This document shows, piece by piece, positions 13,118 to 24,402 of a stretch of 64,000 nt of DNA. The DNA is from Larix kaempferi. Its lineage: Eukaryota > Streptophyta > Pinopsida > Pinales > Pinaceae. The DNA lies in contig BSBM01002103.1 in NCBI GenBank assembly GCA_027924585.1, positions 840,315 through 904,314 on the forward strand, given 5' to 3'. Under the pieces are notes generated by a model. That model had not been told where the DNA came from, searched no databases, and was given only the letters and a program-made list of their open reading frames with translations. Numbering within the stretch: the stretch's first letter is position 1; each line of letters begins with the position of its first letter. The translations under genes were made by a program, and so were the position numbers.

Positions 13118-13131
13118 AATCCTCCCTTTCC
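13118..13131 (-). other. Element C polypurine tract
   Basis: On the minus strand this reads GGAAAGGGAGGATT immediately before the 3' LTR, the place where plus-strand DNA synthesis is primed. Its position confirms the minus orientation. Confidence 0.75.
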
Positions 13132-13261
13132 AATATTGGTTGTCCTCAAGCAATTTTAAACATGGGTGTTGAAGAACCTACTTTCTGTATAATTCTTTGA
13201 AGTTGTCATTGAATTGCCCAACCTTGAGTCTTTGAGTTTCCATGAAGATTTTAGAGAGGAA

Positions 13262-15556
13262 CTACCATGCTTGCTGCTGCACTAATCTAATAAAAATCAC
13301 TTTATTAAGTGGGAAATCCATCTCCCATACTGCTTGTTTCCCCCAAAAAATTGAAACCAATGAGATAAAAATTATTCCAAGGTCCCATTGCTTGTATTGC
13401 ACCCCAACAATTAAGAGTGTTCTCCAACCCACACCATTAGATAAGAGGATTCCTGTATCCCATTTTCTTGTATGCATCCTTCCAAACATCATGAGTACCA
13501 AATATATATCATCAAAGTACATAACAACATAATGAAAATGTACATCAAGGATATGCTTCATCAAAGAGTCATGAAAGTGCTTATACCTCAAAGCAAGTAG
13601 ACCACCATTTTCCAAGTGCATACACGCTTCAAGTGACCAATCAAATCTGCTCCAATGACATAGGTGAGGATCCCATGTCCTATAATGCTGCTCCAAAAGG
13701 ATGTGATATGCATCAAAATATTCAGCCATGTATTCTTTAATCCAAGAAGTGAATGAAGAATCTCCACTAAAATCTGAACCAAATAATGAGCAGAAAAAAC
13801 AAGGAGACTTCAAATGACTCAAAGAAGTCTCACCCATACATCCATGAATGTGAGAATCATAAAGATATAACAAAGTATGTGTCTTGTAACAAAAATGTTC
13901 TCCAATCATAAATCTATTCACCCAAATGTTGGATGAAGTTCCTCCAACATCAAATGAATCAAGTGTTGAGTAAGAAAAACCATGAGTCTTCAAGTGACTC
14001 AAATGCATATCATAGGTGCATCCATGTAGATGTGCATCATCATAAAGTGACAAATGATGCTGCTGCAAATGTGAATAAGAATGTGCTCCAACCATGTCAT
14101 CATAAAAGGTAAATCTAGGAGTTCCATACTCCTCATGTGGCACCATAAAAAAGAACCCTTTCACCCATACTTCATTGAGACTAATACTGCAAAACATGGA
14201 ATTGTAGGATGTATGAGAATGAACTAACTCACCAAAATGATCAAAAAGTGCAGAAGTTTCATCATGGGAAGGATCCATATGGGTAGTATCATGCAACTCC
14301 TTCAAAATTCTGAAACCTTGGTCATAGATTGGTTCCAATGTAGAGAAATCATGCTCTTCTTTAAAAATTGCATAACCTTCATCAAGAGACAAATCAAGTT
14401 CCTCTTCCACCACATCAAGTCTTTGGATCTCTTCAAGTTCATCTTCAAACACATCAAGAACATTCAAATTTCCACATTTATCATGATCCACCATGTCATG
14501 AGAATCCTCCAAACAATCTACCATTTGACAATCTGAAACATAGGAGGAAAAACAAGTATCTTGCAACTTTTCAAGAATTTGCTCATTTTGAATTGTGAGC
14601 TTATGATTATCCTCGTTATTCTTCAAGTATGCATCATGTAACAATTCATTAAGCTCCAACAAATGGTTTCTATAAAAAAGCAAAGGCATGAAATTACCTT
14701 TGATGTGGCACATTGCTCTTTGAATCTTCTCCATGTCTTCAAGGAAGGATGTTTCCTCCAATGAAGTAGCTCTCCAACAAGAATTTGACACCAATGATTG
14801 AGTGTCATGGAAAATATTAAGGGACTCTTGGATCTTATTTTCATTCATCTTTAAGGACCCTTCAAGAAAATTAGGCTCTTGCAAATGAACCTCCTCATCT
14901 TCTTCATTTTTGCTTGGACCAACTTCATGAAGCTCAAGTGGTAATGGGGAAGTTGATCTTGGCTCTTCTTCAACTGCTACAAGGTCTTCGTTATCATGCT
15001 TGATGGAACTTGGGCTTGCAACAACACTTTCAAAAGTGATCTCTATGTCACCAACATAGAGGTGTGAGCACCCATCAGTAGGTACTCCTTCATAGTTTAA
15101 GCATCCATCAGTGGATGCTCTTTGGGTCATGTCTAAGCTAGAAGGTGTCTCGAAATGATCTTCCATATTTTCTATAGAATCTTCTTCATGCTCTTGTGAT
15201 GTCTCTTCGTTTTTCTCCTTCAAGCAAGCTGATGCATTTTTCCCCTTGTTTTCCTTAGGATCAATATCTTTGGAATCTCTTTTTGAAGAATTCCCAAAAG
15301 CTCTCCTCAAGTGGGACATAATTTCATGCACACATGTATGATACTCACTCCAAGGTTCTTTACAAGAAGGGAATAAACCTTTCTTTACTAACTCCACATC
15401 TTCATTTTTGGGCCTATTTTCAAAAACATGTTCAGCATAGTACTCAAAAGACATGGCATTTTGTGTATTTTTGCTCCAAGCAAGATATTCTTGATATTTT
15501 TTATATTGTTGGGGCAAGGTTTTATATGTTGCTCTCCATCTTTCGAACTCACTCAT
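13262..15556 (-). CDS. Long intact ORF of element C, 764 aa, unknown function
   Basis: The only large ORF of element C, open for 764 codons from an ATG at 15556 (MSEFERWRATYK). The same frame extends upstream to another ATG at 15763 (MYYYYDESYEYNSYEEN) with a single TAA at 15640-15638, so the ancestral protein may have had about 833 residues. The first half is acidic and Ser/Glu-rich, with likely helical segments (LLELNELLHDAYLKNNEDN). The second half is rich in His, Tyr, Phe and Cys and repeats a module at about residues 500-625: HLHGCTYDMHLSHLK, then HIHGCMGETSLSHLK. The C-terminus is hydrophobic and Trp-rich. I see no zinc knuckle, protease or RT motif and recognise no family. It sits where gag would be, between primer site and polypurine tract, so a gag-like or regulatory role is inference. 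Confidence 0.7.
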   Translation of the reverse strand: MSEFERWRATYKTLPQQYKKYQEYLAWSKNTQNAMSFEYYAEHVFENRPKNEDVELVKKGLFPSCKEPWSEYHTCVHEIMSHLRRAFGNSSKRDSKDIDPKENKGKNASACLKEKNEETSQEHEEDSIENMEDHFETPSSLDMTQRASTDGCLNYEGVPTDGCSHLYVGDIEITFESVVASPSSIKHDNEDLVAVEEEPRSTSPLPLELHEVGPSKNEEDEEVHLQEPNFLEGSLKMNENKIQESLNIFHDTQSLVSNSCWRATSLEETSFLEDMEKIQRAMCHIKGNFMPLLFYRNHLLELNELLHDAYLKNNEDNHKLTIQNEQILEKLQDTCFSSYVSDCQMVDCLEDSHDMVDHDKCGNLNVLDVFEDELEEIQRLDVVEEELDLSLDEGYAIFKEEHDFSTLEPIYDQGFRILKELHDTTHMDPSHDETSALFDHFGELVHSHTSYNSMFCSISLNEVWVKGFFFMVPHEEYGTPRFTFYDDMVGAHSYSHLQQHHLSLYDDAHLHGCTYDMHLSHLKTHGFSYSTLDSFDVGGTSSNIWVNRFMIGEHFCYKTHTLLYLYDSHIHGCMGETSLSHLKSPCFFCSLFGSDFSGDSSFTSWIKEYMAEYFDAYHILLEQHYRTWDPHLCHWSRFDWSLEACMHLENGGLLALRYKHFHDSLMKHILDVHFHYVVMYFDDIYLVLMMFGRMHTRKWDTGILLSNGVGWRTLLIVGVQYKQWDLGIIFISLVSIFWGKQAVWEMDFPLNKVIFIRLVQQQAW

Positions 15557-15812
15557 AGAATTATCCTTGGTTGGTGTGACACACTCATATTCATCATATT
15601 TAAAGTCATAAGAATAATCTTCATTTCTCTTGAAATTTTAAGAAGTGTTGCATGATGGCACCTCTTCCTCGTACCATTCACATTCTGCTTCATATTGCTC
15701 ATAAGCATCTGCATTTTCCTCATAAGAATTGTACTCATAGGATTCATCATAATAGTAATACATGGCTTCCAATTATTCTTGAATGTATGTACCTAATCCA
15801 CAGGTGCAAGGA

Positions 15813-15828
15813 CCATGCTCTGATACCA
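15813..15828 (-). other. Element C primer-binding site (iMet type)
   Basis: The minus strand reads TGGTATCAGAGCATGG one base after the LTR end. This is the usual plant initiator-Met tRNA primer sequence. Confidence 0.9.
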
Positions 15829-15829
15829 C

Positions 15830-17766
15830 TGTAATGTCCCTTGTTAGGAATTTTATTAAAATGGCAAATTTTCACTTTTTTCCCTAGTTTGACCCTTGAC
15901 TAGTTTTGAGCTCTAGGTCCCCAAATTGATCCAATTGATCCCAATTATTCTGAGAAGGTATATGGATGATGTTAGAACATAAACATGTATTTAAAGGATG
16001 CTTTTGGACCTTTAAAATACTTCTTCAAATCCTCTTTCAAGTCTGGCCAATGCAGGGAACTTTACTAGTGATTTCCCTTTGACTAGTATTGGTCTCTAGG
16101 TCTCGAATTGACTCCAAATGCCTTCAAATATTCAAGGAAGGTGTATGAATTATATTAGGAATTGAATATAATGTTCAGGGATGATATATGGACACCAAAA
16201 TACCTCTGCAAACTCTCTTAAGATTCTGTACCAAGTATGCAATTTTACTAGTAATTTGGGGTTCAAATCCCCCTAGGATTAGTACTGAAAATGGCTTCCC
16301 AAATGCCTCCAAACCCACTCAAATTTATGAAAAAAGGTAGGGAATGTATTAAGGTATAATGTGCACCATTAATTGATTATTATATCTGTTCCATCCCTCT
16401 CCCATTCAACTACAAAAATCACCAATTCAACCCTTGGGGAAATGGCACTATTTATTCTCCCAATGCAATTAAACTAAGTAAAAATACTTCAAATGCTCAA
16501 GTACAGTACATGAAACTTGTAAAATACATCCATGGCAGTCCATTAATCACAAATGCATTAGAGAATCATCCATTCATTCGAAATGATCATCAATACATTG
16601 GTTCACAACAAGGTAGTGGGGAAATGGCATTGTTCTTCCATTAAAAATGAGATTTATACATTTCTACTTGGAATTTCGACCTGAAACTTTCTAGAGATGA
16701 AGAACAGAGTATTTAATTCATATTAAAAAATAAATAGGACATGAGAAGCTCACCCAAAGAGTACAATAGCTCACCAAAAACGTCCTCCCTCAAGGATCAA
16801 GAATATGCCATCAAAACTGGAAATGGTTGAGAGAATGTGTTGCAATAGAAGAAACCATGAGCTGCCCTATAGCTTACAAATGCAAATAAAAACTCCATTA
16901 AAGCTCCAAATGAAAGGTCTGAATGGCCTTTCCAATTACCAATGCAATTGCGAATTCTACAAATGATCAAAAGCTGGTTTCCTTCCTTGTTATTGACATT
17001 TATAAACTTCTAATGTCCTCCATGGGTCGAATTCCTTCCAAGAGACTCATGCCAACTCAAGTTGGGAATAGATTCCATAGAATGCCACTTGTACAACAAT
17101 CCCTAGTCTCCCACTTCCACCAAATCACATGTGGAAGCATCTTAGCTACCCTAACACCCTTGAGCTCCCTCTTGGAGTCTATTTTTAGCCCTGACATGTC
17201 ATATATGTCATATGTCAGCATTCAGGTCTGATTTGTGTCATAGGTGTCATAGAATCTTCATCATTGTTGTCATAGAGCTAGGGAATCTAGCCCAAGTGTC
17301 TCACTAGCTCCAAATTGCCTCTTCCTTTTCCATGGGAGTTACTCTTCCTCTATATTTCGACCTTGGATGAGTCATGCCATGAATAATACCTTTTGGACTC
17401 CCCCAAGTATGTTACCATTCACCTTGAATTCGAATTGGTGAGAGAATGATGCCAAGTGTAGTGGGGAAATCTAGCCATATGTGGGTCCCACTTCCTCCAT
17501 GTGTCTTCATGATCAAATGCCACTTTGATTTTCACTTGTATATATTTATTTAGCTCCTTTATTAAATATTTATGCCATTCTAATGTTCAAACATCATTTA
17601 TTATCCCCATTATTCCAAATCCCAAATCTTCCACCCCAAACCTAGGAAACTAGTAATTTTCCTCCTTGGCAATTATTTGACCTTTAGCATCAATTTGACA
17701 AACTCTAATGAATAGGGCCAATGTTATTAGGCCATTGTGACCCAATGCCAAATTTGGGACATGAAA
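15830..17766 (-). repeat. Element C 5' LTR
   Basis: Matches 11092-13117, about 14 differences in the first 225 bp by hand, but lacks about 75 bp near 16940. In the element's own sense it starts TTTCATGTCCC where the related solo LTR starts TGTAATGTCCC, so the canonical TG end is absent. Confidence 0.85.
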
Positions 17767-17771
17767 AGAAC

Positions 17772-18320
17772 GCTATCCTTAACGAATTAAACCACTTGAA
17801 CATCCAAATCCCCATTTTACAAGCAATAAGAGACGTTCCCATATGTAATAAGTTTATTAAAGAAAATTGCTTAAAAAGACCTGGCCGAAGGAAACGTGAC
17901 CCACCAACTATAAACGTAGTGGGCCAATTAGCAGACTTAATGTTGGATGTCATTGTCAACCCTAAATACCTGGACCTGGGAAGTCCAATTGTCAACGTAA
18001 CCATTAACAATAAACCTATTGCAAGCAACCTAAATGATTTAGGGGTTGCAATCAACGTGATGACAAAGGACACAATGATAGCCTTAGGACTCCAATCGAT
18101 TATCAGACCAACCAGTACTATGTTGCAGCTTGCTGACACCTCAACTGTAAAACCTGAAGGAATGCTTGAGGATATCATTATCAACATAGAATCCTGGGAG
18201 TATCTAGACGACTTCATAGTTATAGAGGTCAAGAGAAAACTCAGTGGGTACCCAATCATCCTAGGGAGGCCATGGCTAGCAATAGCAGATGCCTATATAG
18301 GCTGTCAACTGGAAACATGA
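17772..18320 (+). pseudogene. Element B aspartic protease
   Basis: Retropepsin that would cleave the gag-pol polyprotein. The frame continues from gag across element C. The active-site region reads LNDLGVAINVM (D-L-G-V in place of the usual D-S/T-G-A). It is followed by LQLADTSTVKPEGMLEDI and the conserved PIILGRPWLAIADA near the end. A stop is at 18318. The downstream sequence continues in another frame from about 18300 (GNMTITSGQARKK), so a small frameshift separates protease from RT. The arrangement is typical of the Athila/Tat protease. Confidence 0.85.
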
Positions 18321-21300
18321 CAATCACAAGTGGGCAGGCTAGAAAGAAGATCACAATTTATCCTCGAGCAAGAAAATCTACATACATAGAATATCAGAAT
18401 TGGACAGATGACTATAATGATAGAAATGACCAAAACATACAACCTGTTCTCACCATCGAAGTTGCCCTATCTCTAAAGGCTATTGATGAAGACAGTCATT
18501 TAGATAGATTTATTCAAAATGCATCTTCTAATCATGATATTCTTATAGATTTTTTTGAAACAGATCAGCAACAGGAAGTTAAGGATTCACCCCACAACTC
18601 TAACGGAATGTAGGCATAAGTGCTCTCACTTGAACAACAATCACCACAGGTCAAAACAATCGAGATCATGCCTGGAAAAATAGTCAATATTAGCTCAAAT
18701 TTGGAGCCAGAATAGGAGCAGGAACTAACGAAAGTGTTCTTAGAAAACAACAAGGCTTTTGCATGGACATACACCGATATGAAGGGCATCCACCCAGGCA
18801 TTTGCAAGCATTACATATATATCAAAGAAGGCGTTGTACCCATCAAACAACCCCAAAGAAGGATGAACCCAACATTGAAAGATATAGTTAAATTGGAATT
18901 ACAGAAGTTATTGGATGCAGGGTTCATCTACCCAATCTTAGATAGTGAATGGGTCTCACCATTGGTTATAGTCCCTAAGAAAGGAGGGAAGCTGAGGATC
19001 TGTGTAGATTACAGAGAACTCAACAAGGAAACTAAAAGAGACCACTTCCCTCTACCATTGATTTACCAAGTATTGGACACACTAGCTGGAAATAAATTGT
19101 TCTCATTTTTGGATGGATTCAGTGGATAGAACCAGATCCTAATCCACCCTACTAATCAGGATAAAACCACATTTACATGCCCATGGGGCACTTATGCATA
19201 CAGAGTGCTACCATTTGGACTCTGTAATTCCCCAACAACATTTCAAAGGGCCATTCTGAGCATATTCTTTGACTTTATCAAAGATTAGATGGAAGTCTAC
19301 ATGGATGAATTCACACCTTATGGGAAACATTTTCACGAGGCATTAAAACATCTTGAATTAGTATTAAAAAAATGCATCGAAATGAGCTTATGTCTAAGCA
19401 ATGATAAATGCAAGAGGGCATAGTGTTGTGTAATGTCCCCATTCAAATAATTGTATAGCAGACAATCCCCATCAATCCTACCAAGTTCCCTAGGTTGAAT
19501 GGGTACATTGGGAATTGTAATAAGGGAGCAAAGGAACAATGTTTACACATTAGAATAGTCCAAGCATTTACTAAATAAGTTTAATAAATGAATCCAAGAG
19601 GAATTATAGGTGGCAAATGGTTTTGAGGACATTTGGAGGATGTGGGACCCCCAGTAGCTTGGTTTCTCACTGCCACATGGAAAATCTCACTTGCCATTTC
19701 AAATCCATGGGAAGACAAACATTATTGGGTGAGTTGGTAAGGCATACACATGGCATGGAGCATATTAGGTCGAAATGTGATGGAATAGTAACTTCCATGG
19801 AAGAGGAAGACTCAAATTGGAGACTAGTGGACACTTGGGCTAGATTCCCTAGTCTTATGACAACAATGATGAAGCATCTATGACATCTATGAAAAAATTC
19901 AGATCTGACTTCTTACACCTGACCATTATGACATGTCAGCCCCAAAAATAGGCTCAAGAAGGCGCTCATGGAGTTGGGGGAAGCTAAAGATACCCCTACT
20001 CGAATTTGGGAGAAGATGGAGGGTTGGAAACTAGGAGACAAGTGGCAAATGTGGAATATTTCCTAAGTGGAAATATCTAGAAGATCATGAGAGGATTTCG
20101 ACCCTTAGAAGGATAATTTTGGTTATAAAATGTAGAAATCAAGTATGAGAATGGCTTTTGATGATTTGAGAAAAATTGCATTTGTGAAGAGAAAGCTAGT
20201 GGATGACTAGTTTCTTGCCTTAGCCAATTTCGAGGGTGAAAGATTCCCATCCAAGTTGGTGTTTGGAGAGACCACTCAGGTCTTTCATGGTGCTTTAATG
20301 GATTTTGTATTTTCAGGTAGTAGCTACAGGAAGTTTCATGGTTTTTTTTAGTGCAACACTTTCTCTCCACCATTTCCAGTTTTGAAGGCATATTCATGCT
20401 CCTTGAGGGATTGCGCTTTGGGTGAGCACTTGTACTCATTGGGAGAGATTCATATAATGTATTTCTGATTGTAATAGATTTATATCCTCTTTTATTCATA
20501 TTCAGAAAGTCTCGGGTCGAAATACCCACTGAATGTATGCAAAAATGTTGATTAATGAGCAAACAATGTCCATTTCCCCACTACATTGATGTATAGCATG
20601 ATAATGTTGATGATTTCGAATGAATGGATGATTCTATGATACATTTATGATTAATAGACTTCCATGGATGTTTTTTACAAGTTTCATGTACTGTACTTGA
20701 GCATTTGAAGTATTTTTACTCAGTTTAATTGCATTGAGATAACAAATAGTGCCATTTCCCCAAGGATCGAATTGATGATTTTTGCAGCTGAATGGGAGAG
20801 GGTTGGAATAGAGATAATAATCAATTAATGATGCACATGAGACCTTAATAACATCCTTAATACATCCCCTACCTATTTTCATAAATTCGATGGGGTTTGG
20901 AAGCATTTGGGAGGCCATTTCAGTGTTTACCCAGGGGGGATTTGATGCATAAATTGCTAGTTAAAATACCATACATTGACCAGAATATAAATCAAATTTG
21001 CAGAAGTATTTTGAGGGTTATAAATCATCCCTGAACCTAATATTCAAGTCTAAATATCATTCATATACCCTTACAGAATATTTGGGAGCATTTGGGTTAA
21101 TTTGGAGGCCAAAACAACAAAACTAGTCAAAGGTCGAAATTGGGAAAAAATTGGAAAATTGGGCATTTTCACAAATTTTTAGAAAAGGGTCATTACATGT
21201 TGGGACATCATATTTCACAAAGAGGAATTGAAGTTGACCAATAAAAACTCACGGTCATTAGGACACTTCCGCTACCTGTCAAACAAAGAGATGTGCGAAG

Positions 21301-23219
21301 TTTCCTTGGGAAAACAGGCTACTACAAAATATTTATAGAAAGCTATAGCAAAATTGCTGCACCTTTGTTTTCCCTTCTAACAAAAGATACAAAATTCATC
21401 TGGACCAAGCATTGTATGTCAAAATTTTACAACCTCAAAGAGAAGACAATCACAACCCTAGTAATCTAAGGACCCAACTGGACACTACCATTCCACATAC
21501 ATTCTGATGCTTCAGATAAATAAATTGGATCAGTCCTCGGGCAAGAAGAAGAAAAGAGACTGTATGCCATATATTACATTAGCAAAAAATTGGCAGGAGA
21601 AGAACTCAATTATACAGTCACAGAAAAGAAGTTTTTGGTTTTCATACATGCCATAAACAAATTCAGGCACTATATCGCTGGATACCAAATCTTTGTCCAC
21701 ACCGACCATTTAGCAATCAGGTACCTTATGAATAAACCTAATACAAGTGATAGAATTATTAGATGGCTACTCCTCTTGCAAGAATTTGACATAGCAATCC
21801 TAGATAAGCCAGGAAAACATAATGTGGTAGTCAATTTTCTGTCTAGACTGACCCATGAACAGGACAATGAGTTGGTAAATGATAACTTCCTTGATGAGCA
21901 CCTCTTTTCAATCTCAACAAAAATTCCATGGTTTTCCGACATAGCAAACTACTTAGTATCTAGAAAATTTCCACAACATTATAGCTACCAAGAGAAGTGT
22001 AGAATCATAAGACAAAGTGCAACTTATACATGGATATAAGGAATGCTTTTAAAAAAAGGGCCAGACCAAATATTAAGAAGATGCATCAGAGAAGACGAAG
22101 TCCATGATATACTGCATGCTACTCGTAATGAGCCATGTGGAGTCCATTATGCTGCAAAAGGAACAACTTATAAAGTACTGCAAACTGGATATTACTGGCC
22201 AACACTACACAAGGACTCCTATGATTATGTATCACATTGTGATGATTGTCAACAAATGGGGAAGCCTACACAAATAGATGAAATGCCTCTACATCCCCAA
22301 ATATCTTTGGAAGCATTTGAGAAATGGCGATTTGATTTTGTTGGTCCATTCAACCCCCCATCAAATCAGAAAAGCTATATTTTAGTATGCATTGACTACC
22401 TTACAAAGTGGGAAGAAGTGGCAGCACTTGCAGCAGCAAATGTAGCAAAATGTTTTACATAACAAATCTTCCACAGATTTCGAGTTCCAAGAGAGTTAGT
22501 TTCTGACCAGGGAAGGCAGTTTCCATCCAACCTCATCGAGGACCTACTTCGAAGAAACAATGTCAAATATCGAAGGTCCTCCTCCTACCACCCTCAAGCT
22601 AATGGTCAAGCTGAAGTGACAAACTGAGAACTTGAAAGAATTTTGGCAAAGACAGTACAACTACATAAAATAGATTGGGAAAACAGGTTGAGTGAAGCAG
22701 TTTGGGCTTATAACACAACATGGAAAACAACAACAGGCTTTACCCCCTATGAGTTGGTATATGGAAAGAAAATAATTCTCCCCATTGAATTTGAAATCAA
22801 AACATTGAGAATTGCAGCCAATTTAAAAATGGAACTTTAAAAAATTCAAGAAGAACGTATGCTCCAACTAAATCAGTTGGATGAGCACCGCCAACAATCC
22901 CTTGCTCACACTGAAATTATCCAGCAACAGAGAAATAAATGGCATGAAAAAAAAATCAAGCAAAAGAAATTCAAAGAAGGTGACTGGGCACTACTATATG
23001 ACTCCAGGTTTCAAAATTTTCAAGGCAAACTCACCACCAGATGGCTCGGACCCTACATCATTGACACAATCTATGACAATGGAGTAGTCAGAATCACAAC
23101 AATTGATGAAACATAATTCCCCATGTTTGTGAATGGACATAGACTCAAGCTATACAAGAAACCACAGTCCAGAGAGGATTTCACACAAACACTATATCGG
23201 AAAAATCTAATGCTGATAA
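18321..23219 (+). pseudogene. Element B RT, RNase H and integrase, split by solo LTR D
   Basis: RT runs 18734-19423 and resumes at 21203. It has WVSPLVIVPKKGGKLRICVDY, LPFGLCNSPTTFQ and a degenerate active site, VYMDEF where YMDD or YVDD is expected. After the solo LTR come LGHHISQRGIEVDQ and VRSFLGKTGYY. RNase H covers about 21480-21870 (HSDASDK; LNYTVTEKKFLVFIHAI; VHTDHLAIRYL). The integrase zinc finger is at 22110-22260 (ending CDDCQQMGK). The catalytic core is at 22330-22650 with FDFVGPF, VSDQGRQF and QAEVTN, so the D, D and E positions are present. A GPY-like tail (RWLGPYIIDTIYDNG) is near 23040. At least ten stops and a frameshift near 19420 make it dead. RNase H and integrase are better preserved than RT. 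Confidence 0.85.
19429..21197 (+). mobile_element. Solo LTR D, same family as element C
   Basis: The 1769-bp sequence begins TGTAATGTCCCC and ends GGTCATTACA, so its termini are inverted copies (TGTAATG/CATTACA). It is flanked by a perfect TGTTG duplication (19424-19428 and 21198-21202). Its interior matches element C LTRs in reverse: the peptide ASQMLPNPIEFM, read on the minus strand at 20918, parallels ASQMSPNPLKFL at 11553. No internal sequence remains, as expected after LTR-LTR recombination. It splits the RT gene of element B. Confidence 0.9.
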
Positions 23220-23239
23220 AGGACATAGATAATCATTGA

Positions 23240-23830
23240 TTATTGTTAAAAAAAAAGAGAAAAAAAACAACAAAAAAAGAGAAAAGAAAAAATATATAAA
23301 AAGTGAAAAAAAATGAAAACAAAAGAAGAGAAAAGAGAAAAAAGAAACAGAGAAAAGAAAAATATATAAAAAAATGAAAAAAAAAGAGAAAAGAGAAAAA
23401 AACATAATACAACAAGCCAGAAGCTACGCAACTGAAAATCAAATTCAAGCAAAGCAGGACAAATCAAGAAAGACAACAAAGAAACAAAATCAGACAAGAG
23501 CAAATATCAAGCGAGCCATACCAAGCATCAGGGAGCAGAATTCAACAAAAAATAATATCCAATCAAGCGAGCCAGCACAGAAATCAACCAAGCAAAAGAA
23601 AAAAATCAGAAAAATTACAAGCAAGCCTGTGTAAAGAGTAAAAGAACAATATTCAGAAAATCAACACTCAAATCAAGCAAGCCAGCACATAAAATCAATA
23701 ATCAAAAAGAATACAAATACAAAATTCAGCAAAGCAGAAATCAAATCAAGCGAGCCAGCATAAAAACGCAGGAAAGAAAACGACAAAAAGAAAGCGAGCC
23801 AGCAAAAGGAAATCATAAAAAAACATAACT
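23240..23830 (+). repeat. A/G-rich low-complexity block with a repeated word
   Basis: After pol, 23245-23400 is almost pure A and G. Then CAAGCGAGCCAGCA or close variants recur near 23507, 23561, 23671, 23745 and 23795 in A-rich sequence. One frame is open at 23374-23634 and is Lys/Gln-rich, which base composition alone can explain. Confidence 0.6.
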
Positions 23831-24402
23831 ATTGACATGCCAAAAATAACTACAGACACAGACAAAATCTACTACAGAACCCCGTACGAACAAGCCCACA
23901 TCATCCACTAAGGTACGCTAAGCATAACAGGTAACACTAAATTCTTTGTTTCATTTTCAAATCAAATCATTCTCCCCACAAAAACGACTATTTTTCAAGT
24001 TGAGGACAATTTTTCAATCAGTTCGGCGGCACAATTCAGGGTAACCTTACTGGGTCATGATGACCTACCTTAGCCATGTAAGGAGAATGACGACCTCCAT
24101 AGCCACCATATCCTATGATGATCAAAGCACCAACAGAATGTGCGATGATGTTAAGGAATGCATAAGACGACAAACACGATGTGCAATAAGGAGAATGAGC
24201 GCATAAAAATATCAAAATAAGACAGTGTGATAAGCAAGAAGATACAATTAGCAATACAAGTTTATCAGAAAGGAAGAATACTGAAGGGAGGACTCGACAC
24301 TCAGCCAACAAGCTGCAAACAAGCCGGTGATCGATCCCAAGCAGACGAATAAGTCATCCACCCCCAAGCTTTGTGGTTTGATTTTATTTAGAAAACTCAT
24401 AA
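23831..24402 (+). other. Element B spacer between pol and ORF3
   Basis: No credible coding region or motif is seen. It contains TTTTTCAAGTTGAGGACAA near 23991, a type of text often found after pol in plant Gypsy elements. Confidence 0.4.

Larger units (their letters stand above)
11092..17766 (-). mobile_element. Compact non-autonomous LTR element C
   Basis: Two roughly 2-kb LTRs (11092-13117 and 15830-17766) enclose only 2.7 kb. In minus orientation that interior holds an iMet-type primer site, one long ORF and a polypurine tract, with no RT, RNase H or integrase. The insertion site is AGAAT (11087-11091) and AGAAC (17767-17771). Host element B reads through in frame when C is removed (EEEEN, then AILNELNH). 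Without its own enzymes it must have been mobilised in trans. Confidence 0.85.

Noticed and set aside
17705-18259. 184-codon ORF on the minus strand
   Set aside because: It is antisense to the element B protease, whose motifs are clear; no motif in the antisense frame.
23181-23503. Three overlapping Phe-rich ORFs on the minus strand resembling membrane proteins
   Set aside because: They are the complement of the A/G-rich low-complexity block; composition alone explains them.
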